A stretch of 64,000 nt of DNA from Stenogyne calaminthoides (lineage: Eukaryota > Streptophyta > Magnoliopsida > Lamiales > Lamiaceae): assembly GCA_037126765.1 (NCBI GenBank), contig JBBCBC010000012.1, forward strand, positions 1,426,001-1,490,000, read 5' to 3'. The notes below the pieces were generated by a model. It was given only the letters and a program-made list of their open reading frames with translations, searched no databases and was not told the DNA's origin. Below are positions 35,260 to 47,800 of the stretch, piece by piece. The translations under genes and the position numbers were made by a program. Each line of letters opens with the position of its first letter. Position 1 is the first letter of the stretch.

Positions 35260-35604
35260 AAGCATTGGAATGTGCTTCTTCTTTCACATTTGGCTCAGGT
35301 GTTGAAATGAATGCTTATTATTGGTACTCCTATATGAAGCCTAAAAGTGATAAAGTCGAATAAACTCCCTGTCAATATTAATAATAACCATAATAATATA
35401 ATGGGATTTTGCATTGAATCATATGTTAAAATAGTGTGCCCACCCCAATTAGATTTGGTGATTGTACTCTTACATATATGTTTCATTTCACGTGTAAAAC
35501 ATTTTTATTGGGGATCATATTAACAAAGGCTACTCTTTATCTTTTGTTATGCAATTTGCATCTGTATATTAGATAGTCATTAGACCAAACTTAGCTAAAT
35601 GTAA

Positions 35605-35751
35605 GATAAGAACTCGTATGAGATGGTCTCATGCATGAGATGGGGTATAACTTAGCACAAACCAACACCCATCCCTTCCAAAGTGTTAAAGCATCAATGC
35701 CCACATTATGCCCCGTCTCACCGTGAGAACGTCTCACCCAAATGTGTCTCA
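35605..35751. mobile_element. TGAGACGGTCTCA-family MITE, copy 4
   Basis: The ends GATAAGAACTCGTATGAGAT and, reversed, TGAGACACATTTGGGTGAGA match the 8475-8620 copy in reverse orientation. Internal CCAACACCCATCCCTTCCAA is the complement of the interior of the other copies. It lies about 350 bp after the Nod19 stop codon. Confidence 0.75.
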
Positions 35752-35952
35752 AAAATGTTATTTGTATGTTTAAAAACAAGTGTTATAAGTAATTACTGTT
35801 TTTTGTCATGGCTTTCTAAGTAATATCCCATCTTTACTATTCGTATATTTCTTTTTTTTTTTTTTCATCTTATAGTATGTGGAGTTTATTTAATATTTTG
35901 GTCAATTTTATGAAATTTAAATTACTATATGTTAGATACTTATACCGTGGAG

Positions 35953-36529
35953 TAGGGATGGAGAGCATGGATGGCAATTTCGAACACGAGAGGATAGCCC
36001 GATATGAAAACGATACAAAATTTGTGGGTTAGTATATAGGCTTATCGTGTTCGTGTTGAGTTTGTCAACACGATAAGGACACAAAATTTTTGCGTCATGT
36101 ACGTGTCGTGTTCATGTTAACCTTTTAAGTTTTTTTTCTTTTCAAAAATTGATTATATATATGACTTGATATTTTGTAATTTTATTAGAGATTTTGTATT
36201 TTTTAATGTCTCATATCGTGTAAAGTGTGTTATCGTGTCATATAATATCGTGACATATCGTATCATATCAAATATTATAATATAAATTATATTTCAATTT
36301 TTCTTATAGTGTCATGTTGAGGTTTAGACGAAATTTTTTGTGTTCGTGTCGTGTCAACACAAATTCTTATCATATCGTGTTTGTGTTTAATCTTATCGTG
36401 TCGTATCACTATTGTGCTGACACGGAACATGACATGATAACAAGAATTGTCCGCCGTAATAGAGAGGGTCTTCTCCACATTTGCTTGGCAGAAATAGCGA
36501 CCCAATCTCCTCCCCGCTTGGTATCCCTA
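35953..36529. mobile_element. hAT-like element rich in ATCGTGT motifs
   Basis: The left end TAGGGATGGAGAGCATGG and the right end, reversed, TAGGGATACCAAGCGGGG share the TAGGGAT terminus common in plant hAT MITEs. The interior has many ATCGTGTC/GACACGAT motifs in both orientations. No matching 8-bp target duplication is visible, so the ends may belong to two different elements. Confidence 0.45.
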
Positions 36530-37047
36530 AAAGTCTAAAACTATAAACCAAATTTATTATTATATAAATTATTGATAAACACTTATATAATATATTTTTA
36601 CGGTTCAAAATTTCGTGAAATATAATGAAGACATGTGGAAAAATGGAAGAAAACTGAGGGAGAAGCTGAAGAGACAAAGAGAGAAGACAAACCTTTCGTT
36701 TTACAGTTGCATATTTGTATTTATATGGTAACACAATTTTCAATATTTATAGTATGCATAATGGCAAGTATGTGACACTTTTCCATACATCAACATATAT
36801 TTTTCAAAATAGTAACACAAATTTGGGAATGTCATTTCCGTTTTATCTATGCTAGATTTTTTTAGGAAAATTTGTTTGACCCGGTTCGACCCGCAAAGAA
36901 TCAACTAATTTTCAATTTCTTCTTTTAAGTGTGTTAATATTTCATGTGAATATTTAATAATAGTGTGCAAACAATCGTTGAAGAGAGGGAGAGTGGTATT
37001 TTAGTGCATTATACATGGGGGAGTGACTCTTCACTACAAAGTTACTT
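36530..37047. other. intergenic AT-rich DNA
   Basis: No exon is recognised. Bases 36750-36900 resemble, in reverse, the dispersed repeat at 1600-1760 (TTTTTTTAGGAAAATTTG next to GACCCGGTTCGACC). Confidence 0.4.
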
Positions 37048-37139
37048 ATAAAAGAACTCTAAGGTACATAACAAAAAAAAAAAAAGACTCTAAGGTACAA
37101 AAAAGTAGTCAAAAAGTCTAAGTTGCCCTTCACCCCAGT

Positions 37140-37770
37140 TTTCTGCACTTCTGACACGTTTCTGCACTTCTGACCCATTTTAACTTTTTGTATTTTAAAA
37201 TTTTAAAAGTCCAAATTTTTTAATTTACTGAATTAATTAAATTATTAATTAATACAAAATTTTGAATTTCAACACCATAATAATTTTAGTGATTTAGTAA
37301 TTTTAAATTTATGCACTTCTCGATCAATTTTATGGTGCATTTTTTTAAAAAAAATTGTATTTTGGATCAATTTTAAAAAAAATTGTATTTTGAAGTAAAA
37401 AAAAAAATGCAATTTTCAGAAAATAATTCTTTTAAATTTATATACTTCTGGGCTAGTTTGGAAGTGCATTTTTTGTATTTTATGTACTTCTAGGCAATTT
37501 TTAGAGTGCATTTATTTTTAATTTATGCACTTGTGAGCTAATTTTGGAGTGCATTTTTTTGTATTTTGTGTACTTCTAAGCAATTTTTGGAGTGCATTTT
37601 TTTTCAATTTTTAGAGTGCATTTTTTTAAATTTATGCACTTATGAGCCAATTTTGGAGTGCATTTTTTTATATTTTGTTCACTTGTGGGCCAATTTTGGA
37701 GTGCATTTTTTTTAAAAAAAAGTTATATTCTGGGCCCATTTTGGAGTGCATTTTTAAAAAAATCATTGAT
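37140..37770. repeat. degenerate tandem array, unit about 60 bp
   Basis: The phrase TTTTGGAGTGCATTTTTTT recurs about seven times, with TTATGCACTT(C/G)TGAGC or TGTACTTCTAAGCAA between. It is degenerate, so it expanded long ago. It lies directly left of the gypsy insertion. Confidence 0.7.
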
Positions 37771-38070
37771 TGCCTGCCAAAAAATTACAGAAATAAATTA
37801 CAGCAATTTCAAAAATCAGAGCAAAACTAAAATCACAGCAAAAATTACCCAAAATTTGAGCAACCCTAATTACAAATTACACAAATCTAAAAAAAAAAAA
37901 TAGAAAATTACTAAAATCAAACGCAAATCTACAAAATCCTTATCTGCATCTCATTGTCTCATTGCCAAGAATGATATCTGCAAAGAAATAAAAATTGCAG
38001 AAATTAGAAAAAATAAAAAAATCTCACAGATTACATAAAAAACCATAGAAAATAGAGTCCAGGTATCAGC

Positions 38071-39027
38071 TGATGGGGAATATTTATGTCGTCCAACGGG
38101 AAAGAGCCATGTGGAGGTTTGACTACATATTAGAAGAATTAAAGAGTGGTCGCATGAGCTGAAGACATAAAGAGATGAGTTGGGCTTGGAAGAGATGCCC
38201 AAGACTTTGATATCCGAGCAGACTGGAGAGGCCCTGAACTAAGGGGCCTGGAGGAAAATGAGGCCCAATAAAGGGAAGCAAGCTGAGAAGATGGGCCCAG
38301 GAGGATAATCTGGGCCCTAGAGACTAAGGATTTAGGGAGCTGGGCCGAACTGGACTGTTAAATCTAAGAAGATTGGACCCAAGGAAGTCGAACCCAAGAC
38401 TGTGGACCTCAGTCCGAAAGATGCCTTAGTGGGCTTAAGGAGTAATAGCCCATGGAAGGAGAGATTAATCAAGACCGTTGAAAGAGAGGATATCAACAGT
38501 GGGAGAGTCCTGGTCCGCGTGAATCAGGTAGCGAATTCAGGGAGTTAGTTCCAATATTCAGGGGATCCGGGTACAGGATGTTGGAGGTTGCAAAATAAGT
38601 GGAACTGGGGGAATTATGATCTAAGACTCGTTTCAACGACCCGGAAAAAGGAGAAAAGAACATGGGAACGTGGGCCAACTCCAAAGGGAATGGAGATTAA
38701 GGCAAACCCACGATCTAAACATGGGGAGGGGGGGAAATAGAAAAGACTCCGGCTGGAGGGATTTAAATATCCCTTCCAGGTAGCACAAAACACACAAGCA
38801 CATATTTTACCTAAGTTCGAGTTTTTATATGATTATTCTCGTCTACATTCGGATTTTTACTGACTTGAGCGTCGGAGAGTCCGCACCGGGACCCCCCCGG
38901 CGTGTTCATTTCAGGTGATTACGTGGCATTGGAGATTTTTCTATGGTCAAAGCTTGAGGTCTTGCAGGATTCAATACGTGGACTCCCGCTGAATTCAGGT
39001 CATATTTCAACCATCTTTTCCACACCA
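38071..39027 (+). repeat. 5' LTR of the gypsy element
   Basis: 957 bp, TG...CA. A TATA-like TTTAAATATCCC occurs near 38762 in the LTR. Its sequence aligns along the full length with 50331-51284 with scattered substitutions and a short indel in a G-run and near 38838-38852. Confidence 0.95.
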
Positions 39028-39028
39028 A

Positions 39029-39047
39029 ATTGGTGCCGTCTGTGGGA
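39029..39047 (+). other. primer-binding site of the gypsy element
   Basis: Immediately after the LTR the sequence ATTGGTGCCGTCTGTGGGA contains TGGTGCCGTCTG, which would pair with a tRNA 3' end ...GGCACCA. The tRNA species is not certain. Confidence 0.65.
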
Positions 39048-39100
39048 ACATTGGGCTAAAGGCGTGAGCTTGAATCCATTGTTTCCGAAATGAACTTTCT

Positions 39101-40984
39101 TTGAGAAGTCACGACATGGGTGTTGATCAACCCAGTCAACAGGTTCCTACCAGAAATCCCGGGAAGGAATCTCAACCAACCCCTAAGGCACCCCCTCTTT
39201 TCGGGATGCCACCGACAGGTAGGGGAGCGGCATCACCAGGGCCTCCTTTGACATTTATGGGAGATGCTCGTGCAGCGGAGAGGGGTTATACATCTATGTC
39301 TCCCTCATTAAAGGTTCCAACGGACTCTACCCCCGTCATGGGTGCGGGTCGAGGAGGAGGTGGGCAGATTTCAACACCTCCAAGTTTGGGACGAGGGAGA
39401 GGGGGGTCAACGCCAGTCTCTCAACCTCAGGGTCCTACGATAGCAGGCACTTCCAAGGAGGTACCACACACCATGCCACCAAACCCTACGGTGGTATCAG
39501 TTAACATGGACCAGCTCAGTGACCTAGTGGCCAGAGCGGTGGAGAACACCTTTGCCACAAGAAGTAGTACCCGTCAGCAGCAACCGGGCAATGAAATAGA
39601 TTCAAGGGAGAGGGGGAGTCAAGATTCCCCATGATCAGACTGGACGAAGACAAGGAGAGGAGTCCCATACTGAACAAGGAGGACCTAGGAGAAAGAATAC
39701 TCAGGAGGAAGGAGCTCCACCAACACGAAGCGGGAAAGAAAGAGGAGGGAGTCGAGATAGCCCACCTCGGAAGACAGAAACAGTGTACATGGAGGAGAGT
39801 TCTGATCCAACATATGAGGGAGGAGTCAACCACCAGTTGTTGTCTCTTCAGAGGGAAATGGAAACGATGAGAAAACAATTGAAGCAAGTAAGTGATGCTA
39901 GACCCGTTGTTGGCTGTCAGTTTTCTGAAGATATTCTGAGTGATGAATTGCCTTTTAATTTTAAGCCGTTGACATTTGAATATGATGGAACTACTGATCC
40001 TTATGAACATTTAGTTCGTTTTAAGAATGCTGCTTTATTACATCGATATGGGGAAGGGGTGAAGTGTAGGGTATTCCTAACCACTCTGTCTAAGGCCGCT
40101 CAACAATGGTTTAGCCAGTTAGGCCCAAATAGTATACATTTATTTGCAGGTTTTAGCCAGATGTTCCTGCATCAGTTTGCTAATGTTAGAAGGCAGCCGA
40201 GGGCAACCCTGACTCTCTTCAACATGAGGCAGGGGGAGAGTGAAAGCTTACGAGAATTTCTGAAGCATTTTAATCAGGCTGCTTTGGAGGTTCCTACAGC
40301 TACTCCAGAGGTGAAGATTAATGCTCTGACTAATGGATTACGGGATGGGGAATTGTTTTCATCCCTCGCCAAAAAACCGGTAACGTCCTTCGATGACCTG
40401 CTGAATAGGGCTGAGAAATACGTTACCCTGGAGGAAATCAGGAAAGCCAAGAAGGCTGAGACTAAGTCAACACACGGTGATAAAATGAGGGAATCGGATT
40501 CCAAGAGGGGTAAGAATGAGAGTATAAGACTGAGTCCAGGGTGAAAACTCGGGCAGAGTCGACACGTTCCTACAATGGGCCTCGACCCAGGTTTGAGAAA
40601 TATACCCCCTTAAAGATCCAGCCAGCAGAGGTCTTGGAGGTAGCAGGAGACCTCCCAAAGATGAATTTTCCATGGTCTAGATCAAGAGGACCAACAAAAC
40701 CTAAATCTAACAGGTTTTGTCACTTCCATAATGATTATGGTCATGATACTAACCAATGCTTTCATTTGAAGGATGAGATTGAAAGGTTGATCCAGGCGGG
40801 TCACTTGAAAGAGTTTGTTTACAGGGACAGACTGAGCTCTCGAGGGAGTAAGAGAAGAGAACAAGACGAAAAGACGGATGATCGGGATAAGAGGAGGAAA
40901 GAGGAGGATGAGAAACCTCCCGCACAGAAAAGGGATCTGATCCAGATAATAGTAGGGGGTCCAGCTGTTGGGGATTCTTTTTGA
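39101..40984 (+). pseudogene. gag: gypsy gag, frame-disrupted
   Basis: Three overlapping frame pieces (39101-39634, 39783-40544, 40541-40984) make up gag. The first is a Pro/Gly-rich leader. The second has the retrotransposon gag core (PLTFEYDGTTDPYEHLVRF, then FLTTLSKAAQQWFSQL). The third has a CHFHNDYGHDTNQC zinc-knuckle-like motif. Stops and frameshifts between the pieces mean no full-length Gag could be made. Confidence 0.85.
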
Positions 40985-41008
40985 GCTTGGAAGAAAAGCG
41001 TTCGTGAA

Positions 41009-41713
41009 TTGGAGGCAGGTCATAGGAAAGAGATGCTAGAGATGAAGGAAGTGGGAAAAATGGAGGCAGCTCCACGAATCTCATTTGGTCCTGAGGATGG
41101 TGGGGGATTGAGAGAACCCCATACTGACGCTTTGATAATAACAACTGACATTGCAGGGTATGATGTAGTCAGGATCTTTGTTGATACAGGAAGCTCAGCA
41201 TATATCATGATGTGGGATTGCTATAAGAGGATGGAGCTAAATGCGAAGCTACAACCTGTAGAGACATCTCTTTACGGTTTTACAGGAGGTGCTGTCCAAC
41301 CCCTTGGCCAAGTTACTTTACAGGTGGGATTGGGGGAGTATTCTAGAAGAAGAGTCCTGATGTTGAATTTTCTCATTGTACAAGCACCTGCATCGTACAA
41401 TGTGATCTTCGGAAGGCCGATGTTGAATGCCTTTCAAGCAATGGTGTCCACTTACCACATGAAGATGAAATTCCCCGTAGGAGAGAAGGTAGGAGAAGTC
41501 AGCGGAGATCAAACTGTGGCAAGAAAATGCTACGTGGAAGCTGTATGGGTGGCAGATAAGAATGTACAGGACATACTAGAAAAAGTCAAAGGAGAGGATC
41601 CCGAGGTGAAAAAGGCCAGGGTACTGGAGGAAGGAGAATCTGTAAAGGTGCAGGCAGATGAGGAGCTGATGGCGATTGAGCTTTACCTAGGGAAGGTGGG
41701 ATATACTACCTGA
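41009..41713 (+). pseudogene. pol: gypsy aspartic protease domain
   Basis: The piece carries the aspartic protease motif FVDTGSSAYIM near residue 60, followed by GLGEYSRRRVLMLNFLIV and the conserved YNVIFGRP. A TGA stop at 41711-41713 separates it from reverse transcriptase, in the same frame, where a sense codon is expected. Confidence 0.85.
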
Positions 41714-41725
41714 ATCGGTACGCTA

Positions 41726-43156
41726 TTGAGCGAGGAATTGACCAAGAAATTGATCGAGGTGTTGAGGAGGAGTGCAGATATTTTTGCCTTCTCATCGGAG
41801 GACATGACAGGGATCCCCCCAGATGTGGCTATGCATTATCTTAATGTGAAGCCAGAAGTAAAACCCGTGAAACAGAGATTGAGACACTTTGGGCAAGAGA
41901 AGGATGAGATTATCAAGGAGGAAGTGACGAAGTTGCTGAAAGCTGGGCACATTGAACCAATTGACTTTCCTGAATGGCTGGTGAATGCGGTGCTGGTCAC
42001 GAAAAGTGCAGGAAAGTGGAGAATGTGCATCGATTTCAGGGACCTGAATAAAGCATGTCCTAAAGACCCCTTGCCACGAATTGATCAGCTCGTGGATTCA
42101 ACCTCGGGCTTCGAGTTGCTGAGTATGATGGACGCATATCAAGGATACCATCAGATACTACTGTTCCCTGGAGATAAACCTAAGGTCAGCTTTATTGTTT
42201 CGTGTGGTACTTTTGCATATGTTAGAATATCTTTTGGTTTGATCAATGCAGGAGCCACTTATCAACAAATGGTTGATAAGATGTTTCAAAAATTATTGGG
42301 ATGTAATATGGAAGTTTATGTGGATGATATGTTGGTCAAAAGTGTGAAAGCAGAGGGACATATAGGAGACCTGGAAGAAACTTTTAGCGTAATTCGAGCC
42401 AATGAAATGAAGCTCAACCAGGCAAAATGTTCCTTTGGTGTGAGATCCGGGAAGTTCCTGAGGTACATGGTGACACAGAGGGGAATTAAAGTTAACCCCG
42501 TGAAAGTATAGGCGGTACTGAATATGCTGCCCCCTACTAATATCAGGGAGCTGCAGAGGCTGAATGGGAGGATTGCAGCTTTGAGCAAGTTTATTTCCAA
42601 ATCTGCGGATAAGAGTCTTAATTTTTTCAGGGTGTTAAGAAAGGGAACGAGGTTTACATGGGATGATGAATGCCAAAGAGATTTCGAGAGTTTGAAAGAA
42701 CACTTAGCTCAATTGCCTCAGTTGACTAAGCCGATGGTTGGGGACGTACTTTATCTTTATTTCTCCATAGGAGAAAGTTCCCTCAGTTCAGTGTTGATTA
42801 AAGAAGAAGGGGCAGCACAAAGGCCAATCTATTATGTTAGCAAGGTGATCCAGGGGGCTAAAATAAGATATTCCGAGACAGAGAAAGCAGCGTTGGCCAT
42901 CATGGTCACCGCGAGGAGACTAAGGCCTTATTTTATTTCGCATAAGATAATTATCCGAACTAACTATTCTCTTAAACATGTATTAGGTCGAGCTAACTTA
43001 TCAGGAAGGATGGTCAAATGGGCTGTAGAACTTGGAGAATACGAGGTGGACTTTGAGCCTCGGAGAGCAATCAAGGCACAAGCCTTGTCTGACTTTATAC
43101 AGGAGACTACCCGCCCTGAACCAGAAAAAGAATGGCAGGTGTATGTTGATGGCTAG
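41726..43156 (+). pseudogene. pol: gypsy reverse transcriptase and first RNase H
   Basis: The RT motifs KWRMCIDFRDLNKACPKD, SMMDAYQGYHQI, FGLINAGATYQ and YVDDMLVKS (catalytic Asp pair near 42320) are present. A TAG at 42509-42511 follows NPVKV and interrupts the frame before LNMLPPTNIRELQ. The RNase H continues with SSVLIKEEGAAQRPIYYVS, SETEKAALAIM and ALSDFIQ. A second TAG at 43154-43156 cuts the start of the next domain. Confidence 0.9.
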
Positions 43157-43670
43157 GTTACAGTTACAGGTTGTGCTGCAGGTATACTCATCATAGATCC
43201 TTGCGGGGGGTGAGTTGCAGTTCGCAGTGTGGTTCGAATTTCATACCTCAAACTATGGGGCTGAGTATGAGGCCCTAATCAGAGGAGCGGAGATGGTTGC
43301 AGAAATGGGAGGCCAACGGATAATCATTTATACAGATTCTCAGTTGGTAGCCCAGCAGGTGAAAGGAGAATATATGGCCAAGGACGAAAGGATGATGTTG
43401 TATCTGGAGAGAGTTGTAGAAGCCAGAAACAAATTCCAGACTTTTGAAGTGAGACAGATCCCTCGAGAAAAGAATGCGAAAGCAGACAGCCTGTCAAAGC
43501 TGGTCAGTTCGGTGATCATGGAGGGAGGAACCATCATCACGGTCCTGAGTGCAGAAAGAGAAGCAATCGTACCTGCGGTTGTAGCCATTGAAGAGGAGAA
43601 TGATTGGAGATCAGAAATTCGAAAGGCTTTAGTTGGGGAGGACCCTCCTCAAGGGCGGAGAAAAGGGTAG
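43130..43670 (+). pseudogene. pol: gypsy second (archaeal-type) RNase H
   Basis: The domain begins WQVYVDG, with the first catalytic Asp just before the stop at 43154. After a frameshift near 43205 it continues with NYGAEYEALIRGAEMVAE (catalytic Glu), IIIYTDSQLVAQQVKGEY (catalytic Asp) and REKNAKADSLSKL (Asp). A duplicated RNase H between RT-RNase H and integrase is diagnostic of Tat-group gypsy elements. Confidence 0.85.
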
Positions 43671-43706
43671 AGTTGGAGAGCACGATTCTGCATAATCGGA
43701 GGATAC

Positions 43707-44373
43707 TTGTACAAACGGTCATTCACACAACCATACTTAAGATGCTTGTCAGTGAATGAGGGGGAGTACATATTGAGGGAGATACATGAAGGATGTTGCG
43801 CAGATCACGCAGGTTCCAGGTCGATAATAAGGAAAGCATTGAGGGCAGGGTATTTTTGGCCGACCATGAGTAGAGATGAGAAGGAGCTGGTGAGGAAATG
43901 CGAGAAATACCAGAAGCATGGTCCTTTAATTCATGTTCCTGCAGAAGAAATGACAGCGATGCATGCGCCGTGCCCGTTTGCCAAATGGGGGATCGACTTA
44001 GTGGGCCCATTTCCTAGAGCAACGGGCAGAGAAAATTCCTCATAGTAGCCATTGACTACTTCAGTAAGTGGGTGGAAGCTACTCCCTTGGCCAAGATTGA
44101 TGAGAATAACGTAATTAAATTCATGTGGAGAAACATTTTTTGCAGGTTTGGGGTACCGAAGATACTAATATCCGATAATGGTACCCAATTCAATGGAGCA
44201 ATAGTACAAGCTTGGTGCGAAGAGATGGGGATTACCCAAAGATTTACTTCTGTGGCCCATCTGTTGGGGTTATACTGAAAAGTATGCTTTTTACTTTGTA
44301 TAACCAAACTGAATTTCTTATTTATTTACTGAAATAAATTATTTATCACTGTTGCACTAAATATGAATGAATG

Positions 44374-44423
<50 letters not shown>

Positions 44424-46577
44424 TGCAAACCCTTTCGATAAGAAAGTACGTATCACGTTGAAGTTAATTTGGTGATACCAGATCACAGAAGATCAAATTA
44501 ACAGTCCTCGTGATTAAGTACAAATTCACAACCCAGATGGAAATGAACAATCCATCATGAACGGTTGAAGTGTAAGGCTCAGATTGGTTTGTCTTGACCA
44601 AGAGAATTACACTAGTGCATGACGATGCGCTGAATAGGACCTACAAGAGGATAAATTCTTCGGTACTGAATATACAAGAATTAGACCTCAGTGGTGCGTT
44701 ATTTCTTAATCTCTGTTCCTTAAATAGGATCGTGTGAAATTAATAACTATTGCTTTGACTTATGATGGGAAGAAGATCATTGCGATTCGATACCTTATAT
44801 CTTGGACAATATTATTAGTTACACGACGATCACTAAGATTTAATACGAAGAATCGTGTGCAAGCACGTCTTGCTTGATTTGTCTCCTTGGTGGGCTCAGA
44901 ATCTTTATCATACTAAATCTTGCAAGTGGAAATTTATTTCCGGTATGGATAATAAAGTTGAGCTGTCTTTACTCCAAGGACAAAGATATTAATTAATACA
45001 AGCTTGTTCAGTGGCTTAATTAATTAGTGGACTAAGATAATCTTAAACACGGGAAATAATAACCGGGAGCCATATTATTGTGAAGTCGTAATGTGGGTTA
45101 AGATGGATAGTTCAATATTAATTTTATAGTGGAGTAAATTAATATTAATGAGCTTGAATAATATTTTGGCTAAATATTATGGTTTCATAGTGCATTGGAG
45201 GTCCAATCTTAATTCTCCTAAAGGCCCCTCAAATAGCCCAAATTAAAGTTCAATTAATGAAAATGAGAAGAAAATATTTTGCCTAATTTTTCACAATTAT
45301 TTTCGAAAAATATGGTAGGAAAGAGAAAAAGATTTTTTCTTGATTTTCTTGGAAAGATCTTGTGGAATAAATATTCTTGAGATACAAGTTTATCCCATAA
45401 ATTCAAGAAAGGAAAAAGATCTTATTTCTTCCCTACTTGAATGATATTTTCGAAAATAAGGGAGAAAGAAAGGATGAGAAGATTTTGTTGGGAGATATTT
45501 TGGGAAATAGAATATATTGGATATATTCTAGATTGTGTCTTGAGAAAGAAGCAAGGAAATTTCCCAATGCCCATATGACCTAAAATTTTTGTCCATCTCT
45601 ACTCCTATAAATAGGGGATGAATTTTTCATCCCCAATTGCAATTCCATGTGTTGGAAAAATTAGAAATCCACAAAGGTGGTGGCAAAAATATTTTATTTT
45701 TCTCCTTTAAACTAAAATCGTTCGTTGAGAATCCTTCCACCGGATTACGTTCGTGGACGTGGGACATATTTGGGAAGGCACTTTGGGTTGATCCATCGTC
45801 TCAACGGTTGTTTCTACGAGAGGTTAATATTTACGTAATTCCTAGATTCTGCATGCTTAGGATTTACGTGGATTACTTGTACGCATGTTGCTTAATTGCT
45901 TGTTTAATTATTATGTTGAATTGATTTAGGATTAATTCATGCTAGTAATTAATTGATTAATTTAAATATATATTTAAATTCATCTCGAATAGATACCCCT
46001 TATTTCCCAACACCATCCTCAAGCAAACGGACAGGTGGAGGTGACCAATAGAACTATTGTGAATGAAATCAAGATCAGGCTAGACAAGTCTGGAGGGAGA
46101 TGGGTTGATGAGCTTGAAGCGGTCCTCTGGGCCTACCGAACCACCCCAAGGAGGGCAACGGGCGAATCACCTTTTAATCTGGTATACGGAGCAGCTGCGG
46201 TCATTCCCGCAGAAATTGGGATCGAGTCTTATAGACTTCTGCATTTTGAGAAAGAACGCAATGAGGCCTTGATGCGAGAAAATTTAGATATGCTGGAGGA
46301 GGAGAGGGAAATTGCACACCTAAGGGCCGAAAAGTATAAAAGCCAAGTGAAGGCTGCATACAACAGGAAAGTCATTTTGAGGAAGTTCGAAGAGGGTGAC
46401 TTGGTCCTCCGAAGGGCCGACACCCTGAAGCATACTGGAAAGCTGGATGCTAACTGGGAGGGACCTTACAAGGTCACGCAAGCCTTGAAAGGAGGAGAGT
46501 ATAGATTTCAAGATATGGAAGAAAGACAGATAGCTCGTCCTTGGAATGTGTGCAACTTGAAGAAATTCTTCATCTGA
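43707..46577 (+). pseudogene. pol: gypsy integrase, split by a solo LTR
   Basis: The left part (43707-44261) has the zinc-binding HHCC region (EIHEGCCADHAGSRSIIRKA), with the second Cys changed to Tyr (KCEKYQKHG), then WGIDLVGPFP and SDNGTQFNG of the DDE core. A frameshift lies near 44040. The frame RFTSVAH is cut at 44261 and resumes at 46018 with PQANGQVEVTNRTI. The C-terminal part has VLWAYRTTPRRATGESPFNL, and the piece ends at 46577. Confidence 0.9.
44262..46012 (+). mobile_element. solo LTR nested in the gypsy integrase
   Basis: The 1751-bp insert starts TGTTGGGGTTATACTG and ends TTATTTCCCAACA, with TGTTGGG/CCCAACA terminal inverted repeats. The pentamer CCATC flanks it on both sides (44257-44261 and 46013-46017), and removing it restores the integrase frame. 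There is no internal region, so it is a solo LTR formed by LTR-LTR recombination. It belongs to the same family as 59329-61170 and 61681-63397. A (TA)n run at about 44377-44419 lies inside it. Confidence 0.93.
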
Positions 46578-46804
46578 GAAAAGACCTGCAGCCTCGAGGA
46601 AGCAGGAGGAGTAGTTAGTTTACTTTCTTGCTGCATTTTTAGCTTCACTGATACTTTTTCCTCCTTATAGGTTTCCCACTGGGTTTTACTATAAGGAGGT
46701 TTTGATTAGGCCGGCGTAGATCTCAGTGATGTATGATCTATGTTGATTTACCCTTTATTATATCAATGAAGCGTTTATGTTTTTGAATTCAAGGATGGAT
46801 GAAT

Positions 46805-47110
46805 TATTTGAGTAGAACTTAGGGTCCTTAAAGGGTGTCGAATTGAAAATTGAACTTTGTTAATTAAAGTTCTGAGAATTTATGGTCCTTAAAGGGTGTC
46901 GAATTGAAAATTGAACTTTGTTGATTAAAGTTCTGAGAATTTAAGGCCCTTAAAGGGTGTCGAATTGAAAATTGAACTTTGTTGATCAAAGTTCTGAGAA
47001 TTTAAGGCCCTTAATGGCTGTCGAATTGAGAAAAACCTTTTGATTGAGGTATTGAAAAATTAAGGCCCTTCAGGGGTGTCGAATGGAAAACCTTTTGATT
47101 ATTTGAAAAA
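46805..47110. repeat. tandem repeat in the gypsy 3' region, unit about 62 bp
   Basis: About five units carrying GGCCCTTAAAGGGTGTCGAA, ATTGAAAATTGAACTTTG and AAAGTTCTGAGAATTTA follow each other; the last ones are shortened. Such arrays between pol and the 3' LTR are common in Tat-group elements. Confidence 0.85.
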
Positions 47111-47800
47111 TCTCTTTTTATGATGCATTGAACTTTGAAAACAGATCAGCTAAGAAATGCAGAAACAGTGACTCCGAGAAGGAAGGACCTTAGGAGACTG
47201 CCCAGAAGGAGGCAACATATCCAATTATGTGAGATCTCTGGAATTTGGAGGTATGCGTATGAACCTTTTTTAAGTGCTTACTTAAAAACTTTTTGCATAT
47301 TCAGATTGAGAAACATGTTCGAACTAGAAAAGATTGAGCCCCATTGAAAACTTGAGCTTTGATTGGATGCTTATGAGAAATCGGAGGTATGTATATACTT
47401 TGTTTATGCATGATTTTATTTGCGGGTAACCAGGCAATATGGGGATGTTCTTGAGTCCCTGTTCCTGCCTATCTTATCAAACGTATGAACATAAAGTAGT
47501 AAGTTAAAATAAAAATGACTTGTGACATATGAGTAAGAGCAAAAAGAGTGCATAACTGGCATAGGGGAGAGGGGATTAGTCCTGCGAAGCAAAAGATACC
47601 CAGACCACTCTCCCTGATAGAGGCGGGGGAGGATGACCTGGGGTATTATCCATAAAAAACTACTGGATCACCCCCCTAGTCAGAAGCAGGGATGGATGAC
47701 CCAGGAAAAACCACAAGTATTCAGAGGAATTGAGTTCAGGGAAAGAAAGACATAATCCATCAAATAGAGTACCAGACAAAAGGCTTAAGGGAGGAAACAA

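Noticed and set aside
37140..37770. Possible CRISPR-like regular array
   Set aside because: The repeats are degenerate, AT-rich, lack unique spacers, and the host is a plant nucleus.
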